DNA of 64,000 bases from Crambe crambe (GCA_963924555.1 OZ004582.1:2356001-2420000), one strand, 5' to 3'. Counted from the stretch's first letter, positions 1 through 9,935 are shown. Translations and numbers: made by a program. The notes: generated from the letters alone by a model not told the origin.

Positions 1-830
1 GAGGAGTATGGGGAGTTTATGCAGTGGCTGTGCATATTTGGTGTAGTGATCATAATAGAATTGCCCCACCCCTTTTATGAGGTAAGTAGATCGGGCGTGT
101 GTGGTATGAACAAATTCTTGCCATGAAGTGGGCTTGAAAAGCATGTACTAAGAACTCATCTCCTACATTGAAAACTTTGACTGTTTTATTCACTTGTTTC
201 CGGCCAATGTATTCCCTCATGTTGCAGAGTGATCCAGTATCAGAAAAAGATTGCGAACAATACCTTGAGACATTCCCAGAGGAAGTGAAAGTCACCTAAA
301 GTTTGTGTCAACAGGTATTTACACAAAGTTTGAATAATAAATAGACGTACTAACCAGGTACTTCATGAGCCCATTGTAGCCTGTCTTTTGGTTCAACCTC
401 TGTCAAAGTCCATGCCTTCATAGCTCTTATGTTTTTACATGTTAGCTGATCACCAACGACAACCTATAATATTGTATAGTCAATCCACATAGTTGATCAT
501 AATTACACATACATACTTGTGAATTTCCAGACAATTTAGCATCATCCATCAGCTGTCTGATGATTTCAATAGTTTCTGCCTTGTACTTTTCATCTCTGGC
601 ATCGGTGCAACTGTTGGAGTTTTCACTGGGTGTGGACTTTGACGAGGTGGTACATGGGGTGAGATGCTTTTCAAACACTTAAACTCTTGGACCAAGAACT
701 CCATGGTGAATTGGATAGCTGTTTCATTCAATGCATCGGCATCTTCAGTACTGGGGAGAAAGTCGTCACAGCCAAGGGAGCTTCTTGAACGTTGAGGCAT
801 GGCATCATCCCCAGTCTGGTAAATTTTCAA
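1..830 (-). pseudogene. DUF6589-type protein, N-terminal exons (partial, broken)
   Basis: Three exon-like blocks run leftwards off the window edge: about 830-519, ending at a GTATGT donor; about 445-355, between AG and GT; and about 295-1. The first begins near MPQRSRSSLGCDDFLP and needs a frame change near 660. The last contains CNMREYIGRKQVNKTVKVFN and GDEFLVHAFQAHF, which I recognise from large cnidarian and sponge proteins carrying the DUF6589 domain; many of those look transposon-derived. Its function is unknown. The C-terminal half of the same kind of protein lies at 1867-2639 on the other strand, so the gene is either split by an inversion or represented by two copies. The block that should join the halves is not visible. 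Confidence 0.55.
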
Positions 831-1866
831 TCTTTAACGCTAGCCTTGCAGTCACATTCAGCATAGAGGAGTGTTTCTCTATAATTGAATGTTGTAATTC
901 TAATTATTTGCTGGATTTAGGGTGTTTACCTTCTCTCTCATGTCTAACTGCTAGGTGAAGATTCAAATTGTCGTACACCCATGTCCAGTGCCCGTCTTGG
1001 ACTTGCTGTGTATATTTTGCATCTATATCCCGAAGATTATTTTCATACGAGGCCCAGTTAGATTTTAGGCTATCCCTACTTAACCTTTAGAAATTTTTAT
1101 GCTCACTTGTTTCTATCTTAGTGCTTGAAGTTGAATGAGGGAGGCTGCAGTACAGTACTATACAAAGCCAGCTCTACATAAACCTTCTTTTGTAGGTACA
1201 TACAGTGTCTCTGGTTGAAGAATTTGTTTAGCTATTTAAGTTTGGTTGATATGAAACTTTACAGCAACAGCAATGTAAATGACATGTGCATGGCATGGTG
1301 AAGTGAGCTGACTACACTACAGCCAAGTACTGGCTATAATGCTATGCTACTATAGGATGCGAGCATCTGTACTGTAATTCAGCAAGGAGTGACTGGAACA
1401 TCATCAGATAATAAATGAAAACCTTGGCTAGCTAAACTTACTTAAGCCTACGTGGCTCCGCCTATAAGCCCCGCCCCCTTCAAAATGGCGTAGAAAGATT
1501 AGCAGTGTTCCAAGTGCTATAGAAAGCCTTAGTCAAAACTAATAGCAAAAGATCAGCCTCAAGGTGCCGCTCTAACAGATGGCCAAAGCAGAATTTTGAT
1601 GACTATAGCCAGTAAGTCGGTACGTCGATCTGATTATTATTATCCTTATTATTATTATTATTATGAAGAAATAGAACAAAAGTCAATTTTAGAACTCGTT
1701 TTTTTCTTATGTTAGCGAATGAATTTTTGGCTTTTGAACATTCTCCTCTCTTCTTTGTAGATATAATAATTCACTGTAGCCTTCTGAGAACCTATAGAGT
1801 AAGGGTAGAAGAGAAAGAAGAGTTTATACAGTCCTATGACCCGCCATTCCTACTTAGAGAGAATGG
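831..1866. other. No gene seen; AT-rich spacer
   Basis: No convincing coding sequence. A short GC-rich patch at 1449-1482 (repeated CCGCC/GCCCC motifs) could be promoter-like for the minus-strand exons but nothing confirms this. Bases 1735-1850 belong to a dispersed repeat annotated separately. Confidence 0.5.
1735..1850 (+). repeat. Dispersed repeat R1, copy 1
   Basis: It shares the core GAGAACCTRTAGAGTAAG, followed by GTAGAAGAGAAAGAAGAG, with copies near 37620-37740 and 59185-59230. The first two copies also share an upstream stretch around GAACATTSTCCTSTCTTCT and a downstream CAGTCYTATGAC. No terminal repeats or coding sequence are visible. It is probably a fragment of a short interspersed or non-autonomous element. 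Confidence 0.7.
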
Positions 1867-2639
1867 TTGAAGGATAAAGCAAAGTTCATAGTGCAGAATA
1901 CAATACATCCCATCAATTCAAAGGATCAAGCTTACACCAGACATAGATCTTTTCTACATTTGAGTTTTCTCTACATTCGATGGGAAGATGGTCCTCACAT
2001 CATTCGTCATTGGAAACTATGGCTCCCCAGATTTTTAGGAACTGGATGCAAAAATTATTCTACTGAAGCAGTCAACCTGATCGATTTTCCAAGACACATT
2101 TCGTACATCACAAAACACAATCGTACAGTCAACACGACTGGAAAATCTGGACATGGAAAACCTATAGACCAACTAATGGAACACTATGTACTGTAAGCTA
2201 GTAACAGTTAAACCTGTTTCATACCTTTAATAATGTCCATTTTGTTATCCAGAGTTTTGAAACAGGCCTTGCGGTCAAGTGGAGCCAATGTTACAGATAA
2301 GCACATCACTGACGTCTCCATGTGTGCCCTCTTCCTGCTAAAGGCAGCTAAAACATGTGACAAGGTGTTTGCCGTACCACCACAATCAACAGCACACACT
2401 GTTCGGGAATTCAAGTCCGACATTCGAAAAATCCACACTCTTCTAATAGAAAAAAAAATTATCCAAGAAGATACCAGCCGTACAACTCCCACATTTGTAG
2501 ATCCAACAGAAAGTGGTTTGAATACACTTACCAAAGGTGAGTGGTTAAAAAAGTATTGATAAAGTCAGATGAGAATCTACAAAATGAACAGGGTCATGGT
2601 GAAGTGGATATAGACTACGAATTAGCTGAATCACTATAA
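1867..2639 (+). pseudogene. DUF6589-type protein, C-terminal exons
   Basis: Two exons are separated by a 60-bp GT...AG intron (2193-2252); the splice joins HYV-L to VLKQALRSSGANVT in frame. The first exon reads RWEDGPHIIRHWKLWLPRFL and KHNRTVNTTGKSGHGKPIDQ, the conserved core I recognise as DUF6589. The second has SSGANVTDKHITDVS. The frame breaks near 2559 and resumes in another frame to a TAA at 2637-2639. No catalytic role is established for the domain; I infer a transposon-associated protein. It is convergent with the RecQ-like exon at 2731-3266. Confidence 0.7.
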
Positions 2640-2730
2640 AATCATTACCTTCATCTAATTTTACATAACATTTTTTTTGAATAAGTTCTGTTTGGTCTTG
2701 CTTTCATCATAATTATTATTACAATTGTTA
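2640..2730. other. Short intergenic gap between convergent gene ends
   Basis: An AT-rich 90-bp gap between the stop of the DUF6589-type ORF and the 3' end of the RecQ-like exon. Nothing specific is seen. Confidence 0.4.
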
Positions 2731-3266
2731 TTAGTAACATGAATGAACTACTGCTATTATTACGTTAAAAAATCTTTCCTTAAGTTCTTGCCGAAGATTA
2801 AATGTATCCATATCAGTAACTACAGATACAAATTTTATACTACTACATATACTATTGATTACACTATCTGGACACACCAGCTGAACACCTAAGATTGCTA
2901 AGTTTGGATGTTCTGAAATATATTGTGCTCTCTCTGCCTGTAATAGTGATTTTATATCTGAGCACTGCCGTTCAGTGATTCTCCGAATAGCAACTCGTCT
3001 CTTTTTCCTTGGCACTGTCACTGCTTTCTGCATGATGTCTAATCTCCCATCATCAAAATGTGGAGTGGGATTTCACACCATGCAACACAAGGAACTGTTC
3101 TCTGCTCTACCACCTAGAGCACTGATCATTGTTGATCGCAAGCAGTTTTCTTTGTCCGTGCAAAAAGCTTTCAATGTGGGGTCGGTTATCTTGTCTACAT
3201 CTGATGTAAAAAGTATATGAGCTCTAGACTGACATCCTGCACGACCAGCACGACCACATAGCTATC
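2731..3266 (-). pseudogene. RecQ-like DNA helicase, C-terminal exon (nonsense-mutated)
   Basis: Read on the minus strand from about 3262, the frame gives CGRAGRAGCQSRAHILFTSD, matching the arginine-finger region (motif VI, QxGRAGRDG) of RecQ-family helicases. It continues through CCMV to a TGA, then NPTPHFDDGRLDIMQKAVTV in the same frame. A single premature stop therefore interrupts an otherwise open exon of about 500 bp. RecQ helicases unwind DNA 3' to 5'. Related divergent copies are common in invertebrate genomes and often look mobile. The matching N-terminal exons are at 36010-36730 on the same strand, across the retroelements and the NUMT. Confidence 0.75.
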
Positions 3267-3274
3267 ATAACAAG

Positions 3275-3340
3275 TGAATGCAAAAAATTTCTTCGAAATA
3301 AAAATGTGAAGTAGGGATGACCACAAATTTAGCACATAAT
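3275..3340 (+). repeat. Direct repeat D, left copy (RecQ-adjacent intron-like sequence)
   Basis: About 65 bp, including TGCAAAAAATTTCTTC and GTGAAGTAGGGAT, recurs in the same orientation at 17915-17975. The left copy lies just upstream of the RecQ exon; the right copy abuts the NUMT. The two copies bracket the 14.6-kb block holding the MULE and LTR elements. Confidence 0.75.
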
Positions 3341-3386
3341 TATTATAGCTATTATAACTGCAGCTTCATTATGAAAACCAAGTACT

Positions 3387-3637
3387 GCAGTATGGCCCAA
3401 AAATCTAGCTGGAATATGTATTATAACTGCATGCAAGAGAGTGAACTTAGTGAAGTGACCCTTACCCATCATCAAGTACGAGATACTATTCCTACTTCAC
3501 TCCCTTGGCCCTTGATCATGGGAGTGAAGTAAGAATAGTATCTTGTACTTGATGATGGGTAAGGGTCACTTCACTAAGTTCACTCTCTTGCATGCAGTTA
3601 TAATACATATTCCAGCTAGATTTTTGGGCCATACTGC
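3387..3637. repeat. Long inverted repeat (hairpin), 251 bp
   Basis: The arm starting GCAGTATGGCCCAAAAATCT (3387) returns as its reverse complement, ending GGGCCATACTGC at 3637. The arms are about 118 bp, nearly perfect, with a spacer of about 15 bp around TTGGCCCTTGATCAT. There is no coding sequence. Foldback elements of this type usually derive from end-to-end fusion of transposon termini. Confidence 0.9.
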
Positions 3638-3639
3638 TT

Positions 3640-3905
3640 CGATGCTGGACCAACTTGTGGACCAGGACCGAGACCAGGTCCCAACATCAACTCGGGACCA
3701 CCTTTGTGACAAGTTAGATTAAACTATAGGTGATTTGTAAACACATTACAAGGTCATTCCAGACATTATTTCCCAAGCCAGGGTAAAAGCCTTGACCAAT
3801 TTGGGCTTGAAACAGTCAAAAATGCATCTATGCATCATGCGCAACATTTAGCTTCATATTTGAGTGCCATTGGTCTAGCAATTTTTTTTTTGGAAATTTC
3901 CAGCC
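3640..3905 (+). repeat. Dispersed repeat flanking the MULE-like gene, copy 1
   Basis: The sequence from GGACCAGGACCGAGACCAGG through AGGTGATTTG, CATTATTTCCCAAGCC, ATGCATCTATGCATCA and GGAAATTTCCAGCCTTGGTAAA matches 6780-7270 read on the minus strand. After undoing the 6126-8475 inversion, both copies would flank the MULE-like gene in the same orientation. They may therefore be part of that element or an older direct repeat. Confidence 0.7.
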
Positions 3906-4058
3906 TTGGTAAATTGCAAGAATAAACAAACAAACAAAAACAACAACAACAAAAAAAAACTAAACCAAAAACATGGGAAGTTATAAAAGCCAGAATGGAA
4001 TGGAACGGAACGGAACAGGAACGGGTCGTCACGTTCAAAAACTCTGCCCACTTTAAAA

Positions 4059-4512
4059 TGTGACCGGCTCTAGGAAAACCCTCCGTCCGGTGCAAAAATC
4101 AATTATCAGATATGAGCACGTTTAGTTGGCAGTGCCAAAATTTGGCTAAAATTTTTTTTAAGCATAAATGACAACTATGATCCTTGAACAAAGCACAGAT
4201 GAAGTTTGGAGCTCAGACTACAAGTACAAAGGCTTCAAATAAGCGCTAAAGTTAGCTAGTCAGCCATTAAAGCTTCGTACGGAGATTCTAGTCAGGCTGA
4301 AATTCATTGAACTTTAGGCAGGCTTTCCAGCTTATGCGCTGGGAAATATGAACTTACTAAGCTATCTGCGCTACCTTCGGTACCTTGCTTCTCTTCACGT
4401 TGCTTAGTCAGCTTTTCTCGAAAAAACAATAACGCTAATGGACGCTACCTCGACCTCAGGCGTCATAAAAGCTATAGCTTTGAAATTTGCGCAATTCCCA
4501 GAGCCGGTCACA
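4059..4512. mobile_element. MITE with TGTGACCGGCTCT terminal inverted repeats
   Basis: The left end TGTGACCGGCTCTAGGAAAA (4059) is matched by the right end TTCCCAGAGCCGGTCACA (to 4512). It is 454 bp with no coding capacity. The flanks are TTAAAA on the left and TTAATA on the right, so a TTAA-type target is possible. A single end of the same family occurs at 40001-40022. The interior 4310-4470 is related to 48995-49215 on the opposite strand. Confidence 0.75.
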
Positions 4513-4540
4513 TTAATAATCGATCATGGTCAATTTTTTG

Positions 4541-6125
4541 CTAACAAATTCCAAACTGCTCATAAAGGTGAATGAAATGTGTGGGTTGAATATAACGTAG
4601 CATAAAGTGGTAATATGTGTTTTCTTCTTTGTGTGTCAAACGAAGTTCTTGTGTTGTTGGATCTCGATAATACCGCCGTTCTTTGTAGCTTATCACTATG
4701 TCATGGGGAGGAGGAGGAACATATTCGAACAGGGTTTCCACACCCATAGCAGGAACGAATCTGAGTTCCTTTTAAAATTTTTAAGTGGAAAATTGGCATA
4801 CCAGTAGAAAAAGTGTCTGATGGAGAAAAATTTGACGGAGGATAATTGTTAAAACTGTAGCTGAATGAAGGGCTTCCATAGTGATTAGAATAATCAAGAA
4901 GAGGCATCCTTGAAGACGAAAGATTTGGGGAATATGGTGATAACATTGGAGTAAATACTTGTGTTGAAGGAAAGGGATTTAATTGTGGCTGACCTGTAGT
5001 ACTTTGAGCTGTTGTCAGTGATAAATCGGAACTATCCAAATTGGGACCAGAAAGTCCATCAGTAACAGTAGAAATAAGCCTTTTCTTTCCCTTTGGGACA
5101 CCCTTTCGATGAGTAGTACTTCCTTTTTTACCAGCTGTTTTTGGGATCTCTTTAGAGATGAGTGTAGACAAATTCAGTCCAGAACTTTTGGTCTTCCTGA
5201 CCCATTTGATATACTCCTCGATACAACCCATGTCTTCAGCTCCTGCCAATGCATGATGACATATATTAGGTGTGCTACGGTACATTGGGCAATCACAATG
5301 AACTTCTATAGTCTGTCCTGACTTCTTGGAATAAACAAAGTGGGGTGGCACAACACTTTTGGAAGAGGACCCTTCATCACCAATACTTGCAACTTGCCGT
5401 GCAGATGAATTACCTGCTGCTATAAGCACCAGACCTGGAGTATTTAAAATGTTTTCTGCTTTTTCCCAAATCTTTGCTACCCGATCAGGTTGTATATGAG
5501 TAATGTGAGCACAACTCCAATCCATACTCAACTTCTTAACAGGACTTGCTTCTTTCCCTGCAGAGAATGAAGACGAGCAATCACTTGAAGCACTGGCCAA
5601 ATCTTTTGCCATCATAGCTCGGTTAATTTTAATATCCCGCTGTTCAGGGGTCATTCTTAGCCATTGTGAGTGTGAAACTTCAAACTCCTTATACTCGTCA
5701 CAAATTTCATACTCTCCATTGCCACCACATATTGCCTTCTTAAATTCTTCCTTCTGCTCCATAATCAAATCATACATTTTTGAATTGAACTGAGGCCATT
5801 CTTGTTTCTTGTGATGAACGTTATCCTTAAGAAGACGATTAATAGACTCATTGTTATTCGTTGTATAAGTTTTTGGTGGAGAACCAAGACCAGCACAAGA
5901 CCGAACAGATCGAATCATAGATGAACAAAATAACTCCACCTGAGTATCTTGAAACCATTGATAAAATTCCGGACAAGAGTGCTCCCAAACTTCCTTTAGC
6001 TTAGTCATTTTATCATTGAAATCATGTGCATCTTCAGCATCTATAAGCCCGGTGTTAAATGTGCCACCAATTTGGTATCCAAAAATAGAGTCCAATATTT
6101 GTTTGCTGATAGGCTCTGAAACTCC
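4541..6125 (-). pseudogene. MULE-like transposase with SWIM zinc finger, C-terminal part
   Basis: The open frame starts at the inversion breakpoint near 6125 (GVSEPISKQILDSIFGYQ) and runs about 460 codons. It carries a C-x-C-x(n)-C-x-H SWIM-type zinc-binding motif (HCDCPMYRSTPNICHHALAG) about 270 residues in, followed by a Ser/Thr-rich linker. A frameshift near 4740 separates CYGCGNPVR from the terminal block YYRDPTTQELRLTHKEEN, which ends at 4541. The order transposase core, SWIM finger and Cys-rich tail is typical of MULE-derived proteins in sponges and cnidarians. The N-terminal core is at 7640-8475 on the plus strand. SWIM fingers bind DNA or protein; the copy as it stands cannot make one protein. 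Confidence 0.75.
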
Positions 6126-6509
6126 AAGTTGTCATAAAAATAACTGGTCGCGGGCGTTTTTTTCAAGGGTAGGCATTGCTTGATTGAGCAACTTCTTCAG
6201 CTCATGTACAAACAGGGATAAGGACTCTCCTGGGTGCATTTTCCGAAGATGCAGATGAGGATCAGGCAGATTATGCTAAAGCAAAGAAAGCAATAACAGA
6301 GAAAATGTGTCCTGCTTCTTTTGTTTCACTCGATGAATTTAAAGTTCAAGCCAAAGTGCTAGTGCTCCTTCCAATAAAGTAGGAAGTTTCTTAATTTTCT
6401 TGTCATCATTCCATTCATTTGCTCTGCAGCAAATTTCGAACTTTGTGAACCATTCCACAGGGTCTCCAGTTGCTAATGGCTTATGTACACTGATATGCCT
6501 CTCTGCCAT
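6126..6509 (-). pseudogene. Gypsy element 1: gag, N-terminal part
   Basis: The frame begins at ATG 6509 (MAERHISVHKPLATGDPVEW), 18 nt after the primer-binding-site region, and resembles a retrotransposon capsid N-terminus. It continues in KMHPGESLSLFVHELKKLLN, typical of Ty3/gypsy capsid, to the breakpoint at 6126. The stretch 6258-6347 between them reads correctly only on the opposite strand. The remainder of gag is at 8476-8906. Confidence 0.75.
6258..6347 (+). other. Micro-inversion inside gag (about 90 bp)
   Basis: Surrounding gag reads on the minus strand, where this stretch has stop codons. On the plus strand it is open and reads DYAKAKKAITEKMCPASF, a capsid-like helix-rich stretch. 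Its codon frame fits both flanking gag pieces once the segment is flipped. Confidence 0.7.
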
Positions 6510-6543
6510 CTCACCACTGAGCTGAGTTATTCTCTGCTACCAA

Positions 6544-6715
6544 TGTAATAGCAATTCCAAATACTTTTTTAGTGAATCAACTGACAGCTGCTCTCACATA
6601 ACCAAGGTTTAAAATATGGTACAGCACGTATGTTAATGCATGATCACATGGTTTTATGAGTGGGTGGAGTGTACATAATTATACATGTATATAGTCATAA
6701 TTAACCTGTTACAAA
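6544..6715 (-). repeat. LTR of gypsy element 1 (5' LTR, inverted with its segment)
   Basis: Read on the minus strand it begins TGTAACAG at 6715 and ends TTACA at 6544: 172 bp with TGTAA...TTACA ends. The following bases, TGGTAGCAGAG (6543-6530 on the minus strand), look like a tRNA primer-binding site. About 125 bp are nearly identical to 17654-17782 on the plus strand, identifying that copy as the 3' LTR. Confidence 0.85.
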
Positions 6716-7635
6716 CCAAACTCTTCTGATACGTAATCAGCCTTGCCGATTAACCATCAGCAGAACTCGTGGTGCCTAGATATTTTCAGAAATTTACCAA
6801 GGCTTATAGACTTGCAATTTTTTGCAAGATGGATAACACTCAAATGTTAATCTAAACATTCAGCATGATGCCTCACCAATTTTTTACGAGACCAGTAGCA
6901 TTCTAATGTGAATCTGAGCATTCAGCGTGATGCCTAGATTCACTTTTTACTGTTAAAACTCAAATCGGTCGTAATGATTTTACCAAGGCTGGAAATTTTC
7001 AATTTTTTAAAGAGACCAATAGCACTTGATATGAAGCTAAATGTTGATCGTGATGCATAGATGCACTTTTAACTGTTTGAAACCTAGGCCTTTACCAAGG
7101 CTTGGGAAATAATGTCAAGGGCTGGAATAACTGTGTAATGTGCTTGCAAATCACCAATAGGAGTTCTCTGTAATCTGGAAACTTGTCTCCCAAGTTGGTG
7201 GGACATGGTCCCATTGGTCCCATCGGTTCCAAGTTGATGTTGGGACCTGGTCCCATTATTCACAAGTTGTTGGAAATGTAACTCCCTGCAAATAATTGTT
7301 ACCTTATTGTAGCAATCACTTTGTGTATGTCAGTGAATTGCAAGTGGGTTGTCCAATGCTAAAAGACTCACTGTTTCAGTCCAATTTTGGAAAATCTGGC
7401 TGTAGACCATATGATTATTGTGTCAAGCCAAATCCTCTTTCCACCAGGTACCCCTACAGAAGTTCATGGCTATAGCCAGTTTGTTAAATGGCTGTAGCTA
7501 TAGCTGGTGTTTCCATTTCTGATAGTCCAACCGTAGATGAGTTACATTGGCTATGGCTAATGCACAAGGTTGGAAATGAAATTTTAGCTTTAGCTAACTA
7601 TAGCTACACACACTGTGTAGCTGATTCGAGCTGAT
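6716..7635. repeat. Non-coding spacer with internal repeats
   Basis: No gene. The stretch 6780-7140 contains three degenerate repeats of a motif around TTACCAAGGCT, AATTTTT and AGCATTCAGCGTGATGCCT. The stretch 6780-7270 as a whole matches 3640-3905 in reverse complement. 7480-7640 is rich in TAGCTATAGC-type simple sequence. Confidence 0.6.
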
Positions 7636-7639
7636 TTGA

Positions 7640-8475
7640 AGGCAGATGATATGAAAGCCTGTTAGATATGAAATATCCCGTTTAACATCTGGTGAAGTTT
7701 ATGGAGCGAAACCCTGTAATGCATCCAATAGTAGTACAGTTTATAAGCTCACAAGGATATACTATCATCATGGAGGAACACCTGAATTTCGCAAGACTAT
7801 TTTTTATGTACATGGTAAGTCTAAAAACATCATGCACCTGAGGGCCCAAGGGTCTAGACAAAGTTACTAACTCATTTTATTTTACTTGACCTAGATCCCC
7901 ATGGCCATCAATTACCCTTAGCTGTGGTTCAGTATTCATTTATTGATGGAAAGGCTATTCCTATCAGAATGAAGTCTCATGCTAATTCTAAGCATGATCG
8001 ACCATACATCCGGACACAGTTAAGCACTCTTGAGGATATAAAGGAAAATGTGTGCAAAATGCCACCTAAAGCTGCCATTAAAATGGCTTATGATAAGGCA
8101 GGTGGAGTGCTAAATGTTCAAAGTTTTAGTGAGGTTCCTCGTAACAGGCGACAAGCATACAATGCTAAGAGTAGTCAGGTTATTACTTCAGGCATTTTGA
8201 TGATTCTATGATGTGCATTTTATCAACCGATCAACAACTATTTGATGTTGAACGATTCTGTGCAAGCAGTGGCTTTCATAACAGTGTTCTTGGAATTGAT
8301 CCCACATTTAACTTAGGGGATTTTTATGTTACAGTCACGACATATGAAAATTTAATGCTAAAGAATCAAAGACCCTGTTTTCATCGGCCCAATGCTTGTC
8401 CACCAGCGTCGAACATACAAGACATAATTAAACTGTTATGCTCTGTTCACAAACGTGACAACATCAAAATGAATT
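7640..8475 (+). pseudogene. MULE-like transposase, N-terminal part
   Basis: An exon ending FRKTIFYVHG is joined across an 81-bp GT...AG intron (7815-7895) to DPHGHQLPLAVVQYSFIDGK. It continues through MPPKAAIKMAYDKAGGVLNV and, after a frameshift near 8195, LFDVERFCASSGFHNSVLGI, DPTFNLGDFYVTVTTYENLM, HKRDNIKM. The LGIDPTFNLG stretch is where MULE transposases carry their first catalytic Asp. The sequence stops at the inversion breakpoint (8475); the remainder is at 6125-4541 on the minus strand. Intron and frameshift status suggest an old copy. Confidence 0.75.
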
Positions 8476-8906
8476 GCTCCATCAGTTCTTGGCAGGAATA
8501 TCAGATTCTGTAAGCTCTCAAATTCGGGCCACTGGTGACATCACTACCCTGGAAAAGGCAGTAGAAAAAGCCAGACTCTTGATGATAATCACAGCAGCAA
8601 TTGGTCAGCCCGAAGACAATTCGATGCAACAGCTAAAAGAACAAATTGCCCAACTGACAGAACAGGTAGCTGCACTGTCGACCCAGAAGTCAGCTTCTCA
8701 CAAAAGACAACAATTGCCCATCAGACAGTGCTTTTTCTGTAATCAACCAGGTCATCTTCAACGGGAGTGCCCTCAGCGTCGACAGGCCAACCCTAACATT
8801 CGACGCTGTTTCATATGCAATAAACCAGGACATATAGCACGAAATTGCTGGCAGGGAAACGACAATGGGGCACCTGTGATGGGCAACAGGCGTCCCCAGC
8901 AGCAAT
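8476..8906 (+). pseudogene. Gypsy element 1: gag, C-terminal part with two CCHC knuckles
   Basis: It starts at the inversion breakpoint with LHQFLAGISDSVSSQIRATG. It continues through a coiled-coil-like Gln-rich stretch (MQQLKEQIAQLTEQVAALST) to two zinc knuckles, CFFCNQPGHLQREC and CFICNKPGHIARNC, the nucleic-acid binding motif of retroelement nucleocapsid. It ends at a TAG at 8906-8908, and the protease frame overlaps it. Confidence 0.9.
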
Positions 8907-9760
8907 AGGCCCACACACAACAAATGCAATCGTAACAGGGAAAATAGGTGGGACCAAAATAGAAATGATGTTGGATTCTGGCTCATCGGTCTCATTGATT
9001 CGCCAAGACATGATCACCTGTAGTATGCAGGACATGGTGAGACTTCAGGGTATTTGTAATATGCAATTAGTCACTGCTTCTGGGCAACCACTAAAAATAG
9101 TTCGCCGCATCAAGGTACCAGTGTCTGTCGGAAACCTGGAATTGAATCACATCTTTGTCGTAGTGGATCAGCTAATCACATCGGCAATTTTGGGAATCGA
9201 TTTTTTTCACATGCATGATCTTGTACTGGACTTCACCTCTATGCCTGTGGAAATCCACAAAAAGTATTATTCATCCACTGAGGATAAGTTGGTTCAGCAA
9301 GTTCCACACTCCATGAAGGCTATAATGGATGGAGAAAGAAAAGTAAAATCGAAAGCATGTGCAGTCTCTATACTGGAAAATCCCACAGAAAGAGATATTG
9401 AAGACTGCATGATACCGGATTTTTGTCAGTCAGAACAATTTGATATTCCCACTTGTCAAATGCCATCATTTCATTCGTTAGTTGAAAGATACAAAGCTCT
9501 CTTTTGTACGACACCAGGTGTTACGTCAGCAGCCTTTCACTCCATTCCTATAAATGGATCTCCAGCTCGTGTTCCTCCACGTCGCATTCCAGCTCACTTC
9601 AGGGACGAAGTAGAAAACAAATGTTAGAGCTTGGAATCATTGAAGAGAGCAGTAGTCCCTGGATGGCTCCAGCTGTCTTTGTGCCAAAAAAGTCTGGAGA
9701 AATACGGATGTGTATTGATTACAGGGAACTTAACAAACGATCCCTTACCCCTCCCTGATG
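8845..9760 (+). pseudogene. Gypsy element 1: protease and start of reverse transcriptase
   Basis: The frame from 8845 carries an aspartic protease active-site motif (MMLDSGSSVSLI) and a flap/dimer region (SAILGIDFF). A linker and the RT N-terminus follow. Near 9624 an in-frame stop and frame change lead to [20 protein letters not shown], the RT fingers motif. Downstream RT sequence is inverted or deleted, so this copy is dead. Confidence 0.85.
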
Positions 9761-9787
9761 AAGTGCAGGATCGTTTGTCAGGATCAA

Positions 9788-9935
9788 CACATCAATCTTT
9801 GAAAGGAACTTGGTGCTCCTGATAACCCAAATGGCATTCTACGAAATTGGTAAAGGCCCATACCTGGGCCAGGACAGAATGCAGTCTTCTCATAGTCATT
9901 GGGGTGAATCGGAAGTTGCCAATACGGATACTGTT
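9788..9935 (-). other. Micro-inversion inside reverse transcriptase (about 148 bp)
   Basis: The flanking pol sequence is on the plus strand, but this stretch is meaningful only on the minus strand. There it reads YWQLPIHPNDYEKTAF and then RRMPFGLSGAPSSFQ, the RT palm region that should lie just upstream of the YIDD box. Plus-strand sequence resumes at TVLRGLPFVSKYIDDILIHS. RT sequence just before the inversion (the first catalytic Asp region) is missing. Confidence 0.85.

Larger units (their letters stand above)
6126..8475. other. 2.35-kb inverted segment (reciprocal breakpoints in two coding sequences)
   Basis: At the left breakpoint, gag sequence ending RDQLFL is fused to the MULE sequence starting QLGVSEP. 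At the right breakpoint, MULE sequence ending HKRDNIKM is fused to gag sequence starting LHQFLAGIS. Flipping the interval would make the MULE gene continuous on the minus strand and gag continuous on the plus strand. Both junctions share the short sequence coding for LHQ. This is a reciprocal inversion of the genome or of the assembly. Confidence 0.85.

Noticed and set aside
6126-6509. Ordinary antisense gag fragment from a second retroelement
   Set aside because: Its C-terminal end matches exactly where the plus-strand gag starts at 8476, the LTR matches 17654-17782, and the MULE gene shows the reciprocal break; one inversion explains all.
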